From CAYQJL01 sp964612295 (GTDB lineage: Bacteria > Eisenbacteria > RBG-16-71-46 > CAIMUX01 > WJJG01): DNA of 64,000 nt. Positions 16,783 through 25,245 of this stretch are shown here, piece after piece. The position numbers and the translations under genes are program-made. The stretch is taken from contig CAZTDY010000004.1 in NCBI GenBank assembly GCA_964612295.1, forward strand, positions 62,001 through 126,000, in the 5' to 3' direction. Numbering within the stretch: the stretch's first letter is position 1; the number at the start of each line of letters is the position of its first letter. The notes under the pieces were generated by a model, which was not told the DNA's origin, did no database searches, and saw only the letters and a program-made list of their open reading frames with translations.

Positions 16783-17919
16783 ATGAGCCTCGATTGGATG
16801 CCCAGAGACAATGACCCCAAGAGTCATGGAATCGGCGGAGATCAATTCTGGGGGACCCACGACGACCCACCCTGCACCGTCTTCGAGAAGAAGCCACTCC
16901 TTGATCCGAAGGGCAATGCCGTCGACGGCCTCCACGTTGCCTGGGTCACGCTGAACAACCCCAAGCAGTACAACTCCTACACAACCGACATGGTCAAGGG
17001 CGTCACGGCCGGATTCCAGAATGCCAGTCTCGACCGCAGCGTGGTGGCGGTCGTCTTCACCGGCGCGGGGAATCGTGCCTTCTGCACCGGCGGCAACACG
17101 AAGGAATACTCCGAGTACTACTCGAAGCGTCCGAACGAGTACGGCGAGTACATGGATCTGTTCAACGGCATGGTCGACGCCATTCTCAACTGCAAGAAAC
17201 CGACCATCTGCCGCATCAACGGCATGCGCGTTGCCGGAGGGCAGGAAATCGGGATGGCCTGCGACATCGCGGTTGCCTCGGACCTGGCGGTCCTCGGACA
17301 GGCCGGTCCCCGGCACGGTTCCTCCCCCGACGGCGGCTCCACCGACTTCCTCCCCTGGTTCCTCAGCATGGAAGATGCGATGTGGAACTGCATCTCCTGC
17401 GAGATGTGGTCCGCCTACAAGATGAAGCTCAAAGGGCTCATCACCAAGGTGGTGCCGGTCCTGAAGAAGGACGGCCAGTTCATCCGCAATCCGCTCGTCA
17501 TCACGGACCAGTACGTCGATGGCGGCGAGGTCGTCTTCGGGGAGATGAAGTCCGGCGCAGATGCGAAAGCTGCCAAGGCGATCCTCAAGGAGACGCCGGT
17601 CGACTTCGAGCTTCTCGACAAGGCTGTGGACGAGATCGTCTGGAAATTCACCAACCTCTTCCCCGGCTGCTTGATCAAAGCCATCGACGGCATTCGGGCG
17701 AAGAAGAAGTTCTTCTGGGATCAATCCAAGCTGGCCAATCGCCATTGGCTCGCCGCGAACATGTCCGGCGAGGCGTTCCTCGGCTTTGGCGCCTTCAATA
17801 CGAAGAAGATCACCGGCACCAGCGTGATCGACTTCGTGAGATTCCGGCAACTCATCGCCAAGGGCGAGGCGTTCGACGACGATTTCTTCGAGCAGGTCTT
17901 TGGCAAGCCCCAGGACTGA
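16783..17919 (+). CDS. oah: 6-oxocyclohex-1-ene-1-carbonyl-CoA hydrolase (ring-opening)
   Basis: Oah/BamA adds water to 6-oxocyclohexene-carbonyl-CoA and hydrolytically opens the ring to 3-hydroxypimelyl-CoA, the diagnostic step of anaerobic benzoyl-CoA degradation. The 378 residues belong to the crotonase superfamily but are longer than usual. The conserved core includes HVAWVTLNNPKQYNSYTTDM, FTGAGNRAFCTGGNTKEYSEYY, GMRVAGGQEIGMACDIAVAS and AGPRHGSSPDGGSTDFLPWF, all typical of BamA and not of general enoyl-CoA hydratases. AUG 16783 follows GGAGGA by 6 bases; the same frame extends upstream without homology. It lies 59 bases after the hydantoinase gene and 38 before a thiolase, in an apparent operon. 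Confidence 0.93.
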   Translation: MSLDWMPRDNDPKSHGIGGDQFWGTHDDPPCTVFEKKPLLDPKGNAVDGLHVAWVTLNNPKQYNSYTTDMVKGVTAGFQNASLDRSVVAVVFTGAGNRAFCTGGNTKEYSEYYSKRPNEYGEYMDLFNGMVDAILNCKKPTICRINGMRVAGGQEIGMACDIAVASDLAVLGQAGPRHGSSPDGGSTDFLPWFLSMEDAMWNCISCEMWSAYKMKLKGLITKVVPVLKKDGQFIRNPLVITDQYVDGGEVVFGEMKSGADAKAAKAILKETPVDFELLDKAVDEIVWKFTNLFPGCLIKAIDGIRAKKKFFWDQSKLANRHWLAANMSGEAFLGFGAFNTKKITGTSVIDFVRFRQLIAKGEAFDDDFFEQVFGKPQD

Positions 17920-17957
17920 GTCCGGCTCAAGAACCCATTCATGGAAGGACGAGAGTG

Positions 17958-19154
17958 ATGCATGAGGACGGATTGATGTTCCCCAAGGCCCGCATTCCCT
18001 ACGGCACCTGGGGCAGCAGCTACTTCCCCGCCTGGCAGACGTCCGCCCTGGCCGAAGTGAACATCGGCCAGTTCGCAGGCGAGGCCATGAACCGCATATT
18101 GGGGAAACGCTCCGTGTCGTCCGACTGGCTCGACTATCTCGTGATCGGATCCACCATTCCCTGGCACTGGAAGTTCTGGAATGCGCCGCTGGTGGCGAGT
18201 TGCCTCGGGCGGCGGATCCCCGGATTCCATGTCGAGGAGGCCTGCGCCACGGGGCTGCTGGCCACACTGGTAGCGGGCGCCGAGGTGCAGGGTGGATCGG
18301 CCGACGTGGTCGGCGTGCTGACCTTCGATCGCACCAGCGACTCGCCGGTCGGCGTCTTCCCCGAGCGCCGCGCATATCAGCGCACGGTGCCGCTCGCCGA
18401 CGTCTGGGACAACTTCGGCTTCGATCCGGCCACGAGCGGCGCGATGATCGCGACGGCAGGGAATGCGGCCCGCAAGTACAAGCTCGACAGGCGGGAGGTC
18501 GATGAGGTCGCACTCCTTCGGCACGAGCAGTATTTCGCGGCCAGGGAATCCGGAGTGCTGGACAACGTCCTGGTCCCCTTGGAGGTCCTGAATGTCCAGG
18601 GCCGGCCGCTCGGTAAGATCGATGACGACCTGGGTGTCCGCCGGATCACCGCAGGCGAGCTTCGCGCCATGCGGGAACTCGACACCTGCATCACCGGCGG
18701 GACGCAGACTCACGCCTCCGACGGCATGGCCATGTTGCTCGTCACCACCGAGGAGAAGGCGAAAGCGATCAGCCCACGCCCGGAGGTGAAGATCGAATTC
18801 GTGGCCAAGTCCGAGCTCAGGACCCACGACGGCCTCATGCCTGAAGCGCCGGCAATGGCCGTCCAGAAGTTGCTCGCCCGCACCGGTCTCAAGATGGACG
18901 ACATGGCGGTCGTCAGGAGCCACAATCCTTTCGCAGCCAACGATGTGCTTTTCGGAAAGCTCCTGGACTACGACTGGCGAAAGATGAACAAGACCGGTTG
19001 TTCTCTGGTCTGGGGACATCCCCAGGGCCCCACGCTCACCCGCTCACTTATTGAGGGCCTCGATGAGGCCGTCTCGTTGGGCGGCGGTTATGTGCTGATT
19101 CTGGGATGTGCCGCCGGCGATGTCGGCACCAGCGCCTTGTTCAAAGTGTCATAG
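17958..19154 (+). CDS. Thiolase-family protein with an unusual active-site arrangement
   Basis: This is a 398-residue thiolase-fold protein. The nucleophilic cysteine is present (HVEEACATGLLATLVAGAE, about residue 94), as are the histidine in GHPQGPTLTRS and a second cysteine in ILGCAAGDVG. The usual NEAFA loop is replaced by HNPFAAND, and the HP(L)G motif by HPQGPT. This marks a divergent subgroup instead of FadA/AtoB-type enzymes. It lies between Oah and the hydroxyacyl-CoA dehydrogenase fusion, so 3-oxopimelyl-CoA (or a later oxoacyl-CoA) is the plausible substrate; that is inference. AUG 17958 follows GGAAGGACGAG. An AUG at 17976 is the alternative start. Confidence 0.8.
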   Translation: MHEDGLMFPKARIPYGTWGSSYFPAWQTSALAEVNIGQFAGEAMNRILGKRSVSSDWLDYLVIGSTIPWHWKFWNAPLVASCLGRRIPGFHVEEACATGLLATLVAGAEVQGGSADVVGVLTFDRTSDSPVGVFPERRAYQRTVPLADVWDNFGFDPATSGAMIATAGNAARKYKLDRREVDEVALLRHEQYFAARESGVLDNVLVPLEVLNVQGRPLGKIDDDLGVRRITAGELRAMRELDTCITGGTQTHASDGMAMLLVTTEEKAKAISPRPEVKIEFVAKSELRTHDGLMPEAPAMAVQKLLARTGLKMDDMAVVRSHNPFAANDVLFGKLLDYDWRKMNKTGCSLVWGHPQGPTLTRSLIEGLDEAVSLGGGYVLILGCAAGDVGTSALFKVS

Positions 19155-19168
19155 GAGGTTGTCCGCAT

Positions 19169-21259
19169 ATGGCAACGATGATGAGAGAAGCGAGTCTGCA
19201 GACGCTGGGTCTGGGTACCGTCCTCGAGATCTTTGAACGGGGAAAGCTGCCGGCCACGGCCGGCGACCTGGTGGATGAGGTTTTCGGACCGGAGGTCTCC
19301 CGGGGATCGCTCGTCATTTCCGGCGCCAATGGGATGGTCGGCGCGGGCAAGGCGATGCAACTCGGCGCTCGCCTCCTGCCCTACGGCGTGCGCGTGGTCG
19401 GCCTGGACTTCCCCAACGCGCCGGACGGAATCGGCGGTCAGTATGCCGGCCTCGAGCAGGCCTTCGGTCGCGACGGCGCGGCCGAGATCATGTCCAACAT
19501 CATCCGGCTGACCTATGACGGGAAGCATCTGCCGTCTGAACTCAAAGAACTGAAGCCCAAGTTTCTCTTGGAGGCGATCCCCGAGCTCCTCGAGGTGAAG
19601 AAGGCTCACTATAAGATCTTCCGTGAGACCGTCCCGGGCATCGAGATTCGTTCGGTCACCTCCGGCTTCCCCAGCAGCGAGCTGGGTGTGGGTATTGCAC
19701 ACCCGGCCTTTCCGCATCAGATCAACAAGATCTGGGAAATCGTCGAGGAGAAGCCCTCTGCCGTAACACAGCTACTGTGGGCACTCGGGCTCGTCCCCGT
19801 GCCGGTCGGCGATCATTGGTCCTTCGTGCTCGACGTGCTCTTCTGCGGCGTGACCCATGCGGCTACCCGGTATCACCGGGCAAGCAACATGCCCTATTGG
19901 AAGATCGACAAGTGGGTCCGAAAGATCCTGGGGCCCAACCCGTTCCGCGCGCACGACGTGATCGGGGCCGCCGGCGCGAACTTCCTGACCTGGTCCTGCC
20001 TGCATCACCTGGCGGAGAATTACGGCGACCTCTTCCGACCGACGCCCGAGTTGGTCGAACACAAGGACACCGGCCGCGACTGGTATCCGCCCAACCATTT
20101 CCGTCCGGTGGTGGACTGGAAGCTCGATGACGAAGAGCGGGATACGCTCGAAACCTGGATTATGGGACCGCTCTTCCAGATGACGAGTTTGCTGCTCCAT
20201 GAGAAGCGTGCCAGTCTGCCCTACATCAATGCGATCGGAGAGCTGTGCGCGCAGTTCCGCCGCGGCATGCTGGCACAGATTCGTCACCGCGGCGCGGACG
20301 ATGCTCGTGCCCGAGTGGAGGCCTATCACAAGCTGCATCCCGAGGCCGCCGCCCAGGCATGGCACCCCGACGCGTTCGATCAAGTCGAGGAGACCGCAGC
20401 CCAACAGCTCTACGTCAATGCCGAGCACAACGGCGAGGTGGGCGTGATCACCATCGCCCGCGAAAGCTACAACGGCGATGTCGATGCGGAACTGGGGCGC
20501 GCGATCGACTGGCTCAAGGCAGCCGGCATCGAGCGCGTGATCGTCACCGGCGACTTCCACCTGGCAACGCAGATGGTGGGGGCCGATACGAGCGAGTTCT
20601 ATCCCGCGTTCGAAGAGACCTCCGAAGGAATCCGCGTGGCGCAAACCTGGTCGACGACGGCGCGGCGGCTGGCGAGCGATTTCAAGGTGTCGGTCGCATT
20701 CGTCAATGGCAAGCGATGCCTCGGTGGAATGCTGGAATTGCTGATGCATTGCCACTATCTGGTATCCGACGAAGGCGCCGTCTTAGGAATGCCGGAGGTG
20801 ACGCTGCCGGTCGTGCCGGGGATGGAAGGCTGCCACTGGCCGTTCCGCAAAGCCGCCGCGAAGGACTGGCCCAAGCTCTATCAGCTGCTCCTGACGGGAC
20901 GAGCGGTCAAAGCGCCCGATGCCGTCGGCTGGCTGGCAGACTTTGCCGGTCCGCTCGATGAAGCACTGTCGATGGCCTGGAACCTGGCGAAGGGAGACGG
21001 TGCGGACGTGCCGCTGCGGAGCTTCACGGAGACGGCACTATCAGGTGTCGCCGACGATCTCGGCAATCTGCCCGCCGCCGACAGCCCGGCGATGGAGGCA
21101 GCCAGACGCGCAATCGTCGAGAACATGCGCGCCTCCTGCGGGGCACCGCTCAGCGAAGCCCTCGGCATCCAGGCGAAGCACTCGGCAGAGTTCATGGTTA
21201 CAAAGCCCTGCCTCAAGGGTGTCATCGGGTCCGATTACACGAAGACGACGAAGATCTAG
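19169..21259 (+). CDS. Fused 3-hydroxyacyl-CoA dehydrogenase / enoyl-CoA hydratase
   Basis: This is a 696-residue bifunctional protein with the dehydrogenase first (about 30-330) and the crotonase second (about 425-640), the order of FadN-type enzymes and not FadB. The nucleotide-binding turn is atypical (ISGANGMVGAGKAMQLG). The family motifs LLEAIPELLEVKKAHYKIF and the later GAAGANFLTWS helix support a 3-hydroxyacyl-CoA dehydrogenase. The second half has VAFVNGKRCLGGMLELLMHCHY and GMPEVTLPVVPGMEG, the oxyanion-hole and catalytic-glutamate regions. It would oxidise 3-hydroxypimelyl-CoA made by Oah and hydrate shorter enoyl-CoAs. AUG 19169 has a perfect AGGAGG nine bases before it. It follows the thiolase by 14 bases. 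Confidence 0.85.
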   Translation: MATMMREASLQTLGLGTVLEIFERGKLPATAGDLVDEVFGPEVSRGSLVISGANGMVGAGKAMQLGARLLPYGVRVVGLDFPNAPDGIGGQYAGLEQAFGRDGAAEIMSNIIRLTYDGKHLPSELKELKPKFLLEAIPELLEVKKAHYKIFRETVPGIEIRSVTSGFPSSELGVGIAHPAFPHQINKIWEIVEEKPSAVTQLLWALGLVPVPVGDHWSFVLDVLFCGVTHAATRYHRASNMPYWKIDKWVRKILGPNPFRAHDVIGAAGANFLTWSCLHHLAENYGDLFRPTPELVEHKDTGRDWYPPNHFRPVVDWKLDDEERDTLETWIMGPLFQMTSLLLHEKRASLPYINAIGELCAQFRRGMLAQIRHRGADDARARVEAYHKLHPEAAAQAWHPDAFDQVEETAAQQLYVNAEHNGEVGVITIARESYNGDVDAELGRAIDWLKAAGIERVIVTGDFHLATQMVGADTSEFYPAFEETSEGIRVAQTWSTTARRLASDFKVSVAFVNGKRCLGGMLELLMHCHYLVSDEGAVLGMPEVTLPVVPGMEGCHWPFRKAAAKDWPKLYQLLLTGRAVKAPDAVGWLADFAGPLDEALSMAWNLAKGDGADVPLRSFTETALSGVADDLGNLPAADSPAMEAARRAIVENMRASCGAPLSEALGIQAKHSAEFMVTKPCLKGVIGSDYTKTTKI

Positions 21260-21504
21260 CGGATCGCCGTAGGCGCGCCCCTCGGTCGCTACAGGGAATG
21301 CTCATTCTCATACATGAGCGTATCCTGCCGTGCACATTCCTTGTCCCTGCTCAGATTCACTGCCGAGAACCGCCCAGGGCAACCTCCCAATAGACCGGAA
21401 GTATGCCTCTCCCGGCCTCCGGCTCCACTTGCCTGGCACGGTCTGTGAACTGCATGCAGCGTCAGGTTCTCTTGGGAGCGTCTCTGTGGACGAGGAGATT
21501 TCGC

Positions 21505-22053
21505 ATGGCCTTCATGATGCTTGTCCAGATGTTGCTTCTCCTTCAGGCACCCACACCTCTGTCGAGTGCGGATCGGAACATCTGTATCACCGACAACGAC
21601 CGGGTCCGGGTCACCTCTCATCAATGTGACCTTCGGCAGCAGGTCCGGACGTTGTCCGCCATTCTTGGAGACACACTACAGTTTGCCATTCACATCCCCA
21701 GGCATATCCGATCCTGGAGGCAGCGGCACGGTGGATCTTCCGCAGCGGTCGACTCCTTCAGAATAAGCCGAGATGCAATCGAGTGCCTTGAGTTGTCCCT
21801 TGGACGTCAACGCCATCCTGGAATGGGAACGATTGCCGGGTTCCTCGTCGGCGCAGGAGCCGGCGCCGCCCTGGGTTATTGGAGCGATTCCGATGGCTAC
21901 ATGTTCAGCAAGGGCGCGGCTGCCGGGCTCGGTGCACTCCTCGGCGGCGTGAGTGGGCTCTTCGTGGGAGCTGTCGTGGGCTCTTTCGTCGAGACCGAGG
22001 AGTGGCAGCCGGTTCTGGTGTGGGACGTGACGTGCCAGCAAACAGGCAGGTGA
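21505..22053 (+). CDS. Small secreted or membrane protein with glycine-zipper segment, unknown function
   Basis: This is a 182-residue protein starting MAFMMLVQMLLLLQAP, a hydrophobic signal or anchor. A beta-rich middle (ITDNDRVRVTSHQCD, LGDTLQFAI, AVDSFRISRDAIECLELSLG) is followed by two glycine-rich hydrophobic segments (MGTIAGFLVGAGAGAALGY and AAGLGALLGGVSGLFVGAVV) forming a glycine zipper. Proteins of this plan, with an RVRV strand, a serine/arginine strand and a glycine zipper, recur in candidate-phylum genomes without known function. The AUG at 21505 has GAGGAG seven bases upstream; a longer frame from 21403 lacks one. It interrupts the catabolic gene run and is probably transcribed separately. 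The 245-base gap before it holds no other feature I can support. Confidence 0.65.
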   Translation: MAFMMLVQMLLLLQAPTPLSSADRNICITDNDRVRVTSHQCDLRQQVRTLSAILGDTLQFAIHIPRHIRSWRQRHGGSSAAVDSFRISRDAIECLELSLGRQRHPGMGTIAGFLVGAGAGAALGYWSDSDGYMFSKGAAAGLGALLGGVSGLFVGAVVGSFVETEEWQPVLVWDVTCQQTGR

Positions 22054-22075
22054 GCGAGGCCCACTATCTCCCACC

Positions 22076-22104
22076 TTGACAGGCAGATGGCGGCTTGTTA
22101 GCCT
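22076..22104 (+). promoter_or_regulatory. Possible sigma-70-type promoter for the acyl-CoA synthetase operon
   Basis: TTGACA (22076-22081, perfect -35) is followed after 17 bases by TAGCCT (22099-22104, a weak -10 with 3 of 6 matches). It lies between the glycine-zipper gene and the acyl-CoA synthetase gene, where a new transcription unit would be expected to begin. The weak -10 keeps confidence low. Confidence 0.35.
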
Positions 22105-22232
22105 TCAGAAACAATCCCCTGAGCGTCCGTGATTCGCCGTCATCTATGCTCGTGCAGCAGTACGCTCTTGGATGCCACTCTGGGCCGCGGCTGTCCGCGG
22201 CCGCCGATGCTTACGTCACGGGAAGGGATACC

Positions 22233-23975
22233 TTGTTTAGACGGCAGTACGGTTGCTCACCAAACCCGCTCGGCTCGCTGGTCCCCAATGTGGGGACGCT
22301 GCTGATCGATCGGGCGAAGGAGTGGCCCGAACATGCTGTCCTCTCCCACCGCGAAGCCGGCGGCGACTATGTGCCGATCAGCTGGTCCGCTTTCCTCGAT
22401 GACGTCAGCTCCGTCGTCACCTTTCTTCACGAACAGGGACTCGTCAAAGGCGATCGCGCGGCGGTCTACAGCCCCAACAGCTATGCCATGCTGGTCTGGG
22501 AGATGGCGGTCACCGCGATGGGGGTCGTGTCGATTCCGATCTTCGCCGGATATGACCGTCGCCATGTCGACCGCATTCTCCAGCATGCCGAACCGAAGGC
22601 GATCTACATTGACGGCCTGGAGCGGCTCGAAAGGGTGATCGCGTCTCGTGCATCGCCCTCGATTGAGGTGATCGTCACCCGTGCGCCATCAGACTTTCAC
22701 CTCCTTGAGGATTGCCTACACGGAGGATCGCGCGAACTCCTCACCGGCCTTGTACAAGATGTCGACCCCGAGGACGTCTGCTTCATCCAGTACACCTCCG
22801 GCACAACAGGGCGGCCGAAAGGTGTGATGCTCACCCATCGCAACATCATGTCTCAGCGAAAGGGCATGTCCCAGGTGTGGGACATCCCGCAAGGATCACG
22901 GTTCCTCTCCTATCTTCCCTGGCATCACTCGTTCGGGGGACTCTTCGAGCGGTTTGCGGCCCTTTATCACGGCGCCACGATCTACATGGAAGACACCTTT
23001 GGGAAGAACGTCCAGCGGATTCTGGAAAACTGGAGCGCCGTCAAACCGACCCACTTCTTCAGCGTCCCGAAGATCTACATCGCCTTGGTGACGGAAGCCC
23101 GCGCCAGCCAAGAGATTCATGATACCGTCTTTCACCCGGAGTTGAGCTTCGTCTTCACCGCCGCCGCTCCGTTGCCCAAGGAGTGCGCCGAGTACTTCAA
23201 AGCCGCCGGCGTCCCGGTGGTCGAAGGTTGGGGCTTGACCGAAACGTCCCCACTGGTGACCTTCACATCCTTCGGCAAAGAACGCGGTCCCGCCTGTGTC
23301 GGAGAGCCGATCGCGGGGTGCGAGATCCTCATCACCGAGGACAGCGAAATCCTGGTGCGCGGACCCAATCTCATGAAGGGCTACTACAAAGACCCCGAGC
23401 GAACCGCCAAGGCCATCGATTCGCTCGGCTGGTTGCACACCGGCGACCTCGGCGAGCTGGGCGATGACGGACTGCACATGACTTGCCGGGTTGATGGCCT
23501 GTTCAAGCTGACCAACGGCGAGAAGGTCTCTTCCATGAGTGTGGAGAACGCCATCTCGCTGACCTCGGTCTGGATTCAGCATGCACTTGCCCTTGGAGAC
23601 GGAGAGGACTTCGTCGTCGCGCTGGTGTTTCCGAATTTCCGCAACCTGGAGATGCGGGCCAAGGTGGCGGGCGAATCGTTGCTTCAGGGCGAAGAGCTCT
23701 CGGCGAATCGAGAAATCCAGGATCTGGTCGCGGAGGAGATCCGCGAGAACATGGCTTCCTTTCAGCCGAAGTACAGCCGCGTGAGGGCGTTTGTGATCGT
23801 GCCGAAGGAGCTCAGCATCGAGGACGGCGAGGTGACCCCTTCGATGAAGGTCATCCGACACGAGGTGCTGGCCAAGTATGAGGACTGGTGGCAGGCGATC
23901 TACCGACCCGACCAACACCCGGGCAAACAGGCCTGCGTCGTAACCCTGGAACCACGAGGTGCCCCCAATGTCTGA
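22233..23975 (+). CDS. AMP-forming acyl-CoA synthetase (long-chain/FadD15-like)
   Basis: This enzyme activates a carboxylic acid to its CoA ester through an acyl-adenylate. The ANL-family motifs are clear: the AMP-binding loop YTSGTTGRPKGVMLTHRN, LPWHHSFGG, the A5 motif VEGWGLTETSPLVTF, the hinge WLHTGDLGELGDDG, and KLTNGEKVSSMSVENAI. The C-terminal half (LEMRAKVAGES to TPSMKVIRHEVL) matches the long-chain (FAA1/FadD15-like) group. The start is uncertain: TTG 22233 has a GGAAGGGA site and lies where the family begins; AUG 22146 and an earlier TTG 22095 are in frame but give a non-homologous leader. It overlaps the next gene by 8 bases, so it heads the operon. The substrate may be an aromatic or alicyclic acid. 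Confidence 0.85.
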   Translation: MFRRQYGCSPNPLGSLVPNVGTLLIDRAKEWPEHAVLSHREAGGDYVPISWSAFLDDVSSVVTFLHEQGLVKGDRAAVYSPNSYAMLVWEMAVTAMGVVSIPIFAGYDRRHVDRILQHAEPKAIYIDGLERLERVIASRASPSIEVIVTRAPSDFHLLEDCLHGGSRELLTGLVQDVDPEDVCFIQYTSGTTGRPKGVMLTHRNIMSQRKGMSQVWDIPQGSRFLSYLPWHHSFGGLFERFAALYHGATIYMEDTFGKNVQRILENWSAVKPTHFFSVPKIYIALVTEARASQEIHDTVFHPELSFVFTAAAPLPKECAEYFKAAGVPVVEGWGLTETSPLVTFTSFGKERGPACVGEPIAGCEILITEDSEILVRGPNLMKGYYKDPERTAKAIDSLGWLHTGDLGELGDDGLHMTCRVDGLFKLTNGEKVSSMSVENAISLTSVWIQHALALGDGEDFVVALVFPNFRNLEMRAKVAGESLLQGEELSANREIQDLVAEEIRENMASFQPKYSRVRAFVIVPKELSIEDGEVTPSMKVIRHEVLAKYEDWWQAIYRPDQHPGKQACVVTLEPRGAPNV

Positions 23976-25206
23976 CAAGAAGCAGCCGCTGGTAAGGAAG
24001 ATTGCAGCAGGCAAGGCGATGCGCGAGGTGATGGGCGCCTACTTCGGAGACCTCTTCGAAGCGGCGCGCACCGGGACGCCCAAGATTGCCTGGTGCACCA
24101 GCGTGGGCCCGGCCGAACTGCTGGTTGCCTGCGGGTTCCGCGTCTTCTTCCCCGAGAACCATGGCGCGATGCTGGGCGCGACGCGCATGGCGACCGATTT
24201 GATCCCGGCGGCCAATGCGGCCGGCTACTCTCCGGAAATCTGTTCCTATCTGACCAGCGACGTTGGTTCCTTTCTCAAAGGCGAAACGCCCATGGCGAAA
24301 ATGCCGGGCTACGAATTCCCGAAGCCCGATGTCCTCGTCTACAACACCAATCAGTGCCGCGACGTCCAGGAATGGATGGCCTTCTATCAGCGGGAATTCG
24401 ACGTACCGATGATGGGCGTCAGTACTCCTCGTGGCCTGAATCAAGTGACCGACGTGCATATCGACGCATCCGCCCGCCAGATCGAGGCGATGGTCGAGCC
24501 CCTGACCGCCATCACCGGGCGGCCACTCGACATGGATCGCTTCAAGGAGATTGTACAACTCTCCCGCACCCTTTCGGAGAAGTGGAAGGCTGTTCTCGAG
24601 GCGGCCTCGGCAGTACCGACACCAATCAATTTCTTCGACAGCACGATTCACATGGGGCCGGCCGTCGTCATGCGCGGCGATCCTCGGGCGATCGAGTACT
24701 ACGATCTGCTCCTGGCCGAGTTGAACGACTGCATCACGCAAGGCGTCGGCAGCCTACCCGATGAAAAGGTCCGCCTGTACTGGGAGGGGATGCCCATCTG
24801 GGGCAAGCTGCGTGACCATTCCGAGTTCCTGGCTGCGCAGCAGACCAGCGTCGTGGCGTCGACCTATTGCAGCAGCTGGATCTTCGATGCGTTCGATCCC
24901 GATGATCCCTTCCGAAGCATGGGTCGCGCCTACACCGAGATCTTCATCGTGCGATCGGACGAGTGGAAAGAGGCCTATCTCAAACGCGAGATTGAGAAAT
25001 ACAAGATCGACGGCATCCTCTATCATGATGCCAAGACCTGTCCAAACAACTCCAACAATCGATACGGCTTGCCCGAGCGCCTGCGGGAAAAGACAGGCGT
25101 TCCTTACATCGTCATGTCGGGGGACCTGAACGACTTGCGGTGTTACTCCGAAGAGCAGAGCCGGACGAATATGGAAGCGTTTATCGAGCAGTTGACGGAA
25201 AGCTAG
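23968..25206 (+). CDS. 2-hydroxyacyl-CoA dehydratase / benzoyl-CoA reductase subunit-like protein (HgdB/BcrB/YjiM family), single subunit
   Basis: This is a 412-residue member of the family that contains class I benzoyl-CoA reductase subunits, 2-hydroxyacyl-CoA dehydratases and double-cubane cluster proteins. Probable cluster cysteines are C43 (WCTSVGPAELLVACG), C92 (GYSPEICSYL), C130 (NTNQCRDV), and later ones in TYCSSW and KTCPNN. The end (KIDGILYHDAKTC, then MSGDLNDLRCYSEEQS) is typical of the family. The gene is followed by its ATPase activator, but no second dehydratase subunit is adjacent. Classical dehydratases need two different subunits, so a homodimer of the YjiM/double-cubane type is likelier. 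The substrate is unknown. AUG 23968 has GAGGTG upstream. Confidence 0.8.
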   Translation: MSDKKQPLVRKIAAGKAMREVMGAYFGDLFEAARTGTPKIAWCTSVGPAELLVACGFRVFFPENHGAMLGATRMATDLIPAANAAGYSPEICSYLTSDVGSFLKGETPMAKMPGYEFPKPDVLVYNTNQCRDVQEWMAFYQREFDVPMMGVSTPRGLNQVTDVHIDASARQIEAMVEPLTAITGRPLDMDRFKEIVQLSRTLSEKWKAVLEAASAVPTPINFFDSTIHMGPAVVMRGDPRAIEYYDLLLAELNDCITQGVGSLPDEKVRLYWEGMPIWGKLRDHSEFLAAQQTSVVASTYCSSWIFDAFDPDDPFRSMGRAYTEIFIVRSDEWKEAYLKREIEKYKIDGILYHDAKTCPNNSNNRYGLPERLREKTGVPYIVMSGDLNDLRCYSEEQSRTNMEAFIEQLTES

Positions 25207-25245
25207 GCCCAGCGGCCAGGAGGGCAGACAGCCATCGGCAAGGAT

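Noticed and set aside
16768..18513. Minus-strand open frame opposite oah and the thiolase
   Set aside because: Spans two real genes and their gap, which a true gene would not do; composition is shadow-like.
19169..21259. Dehydrogenase-first domain order as a novel fusion
   Set aside because: FadN-type bifunctional enzymes have the same order; only the cofactor turn is unusual.
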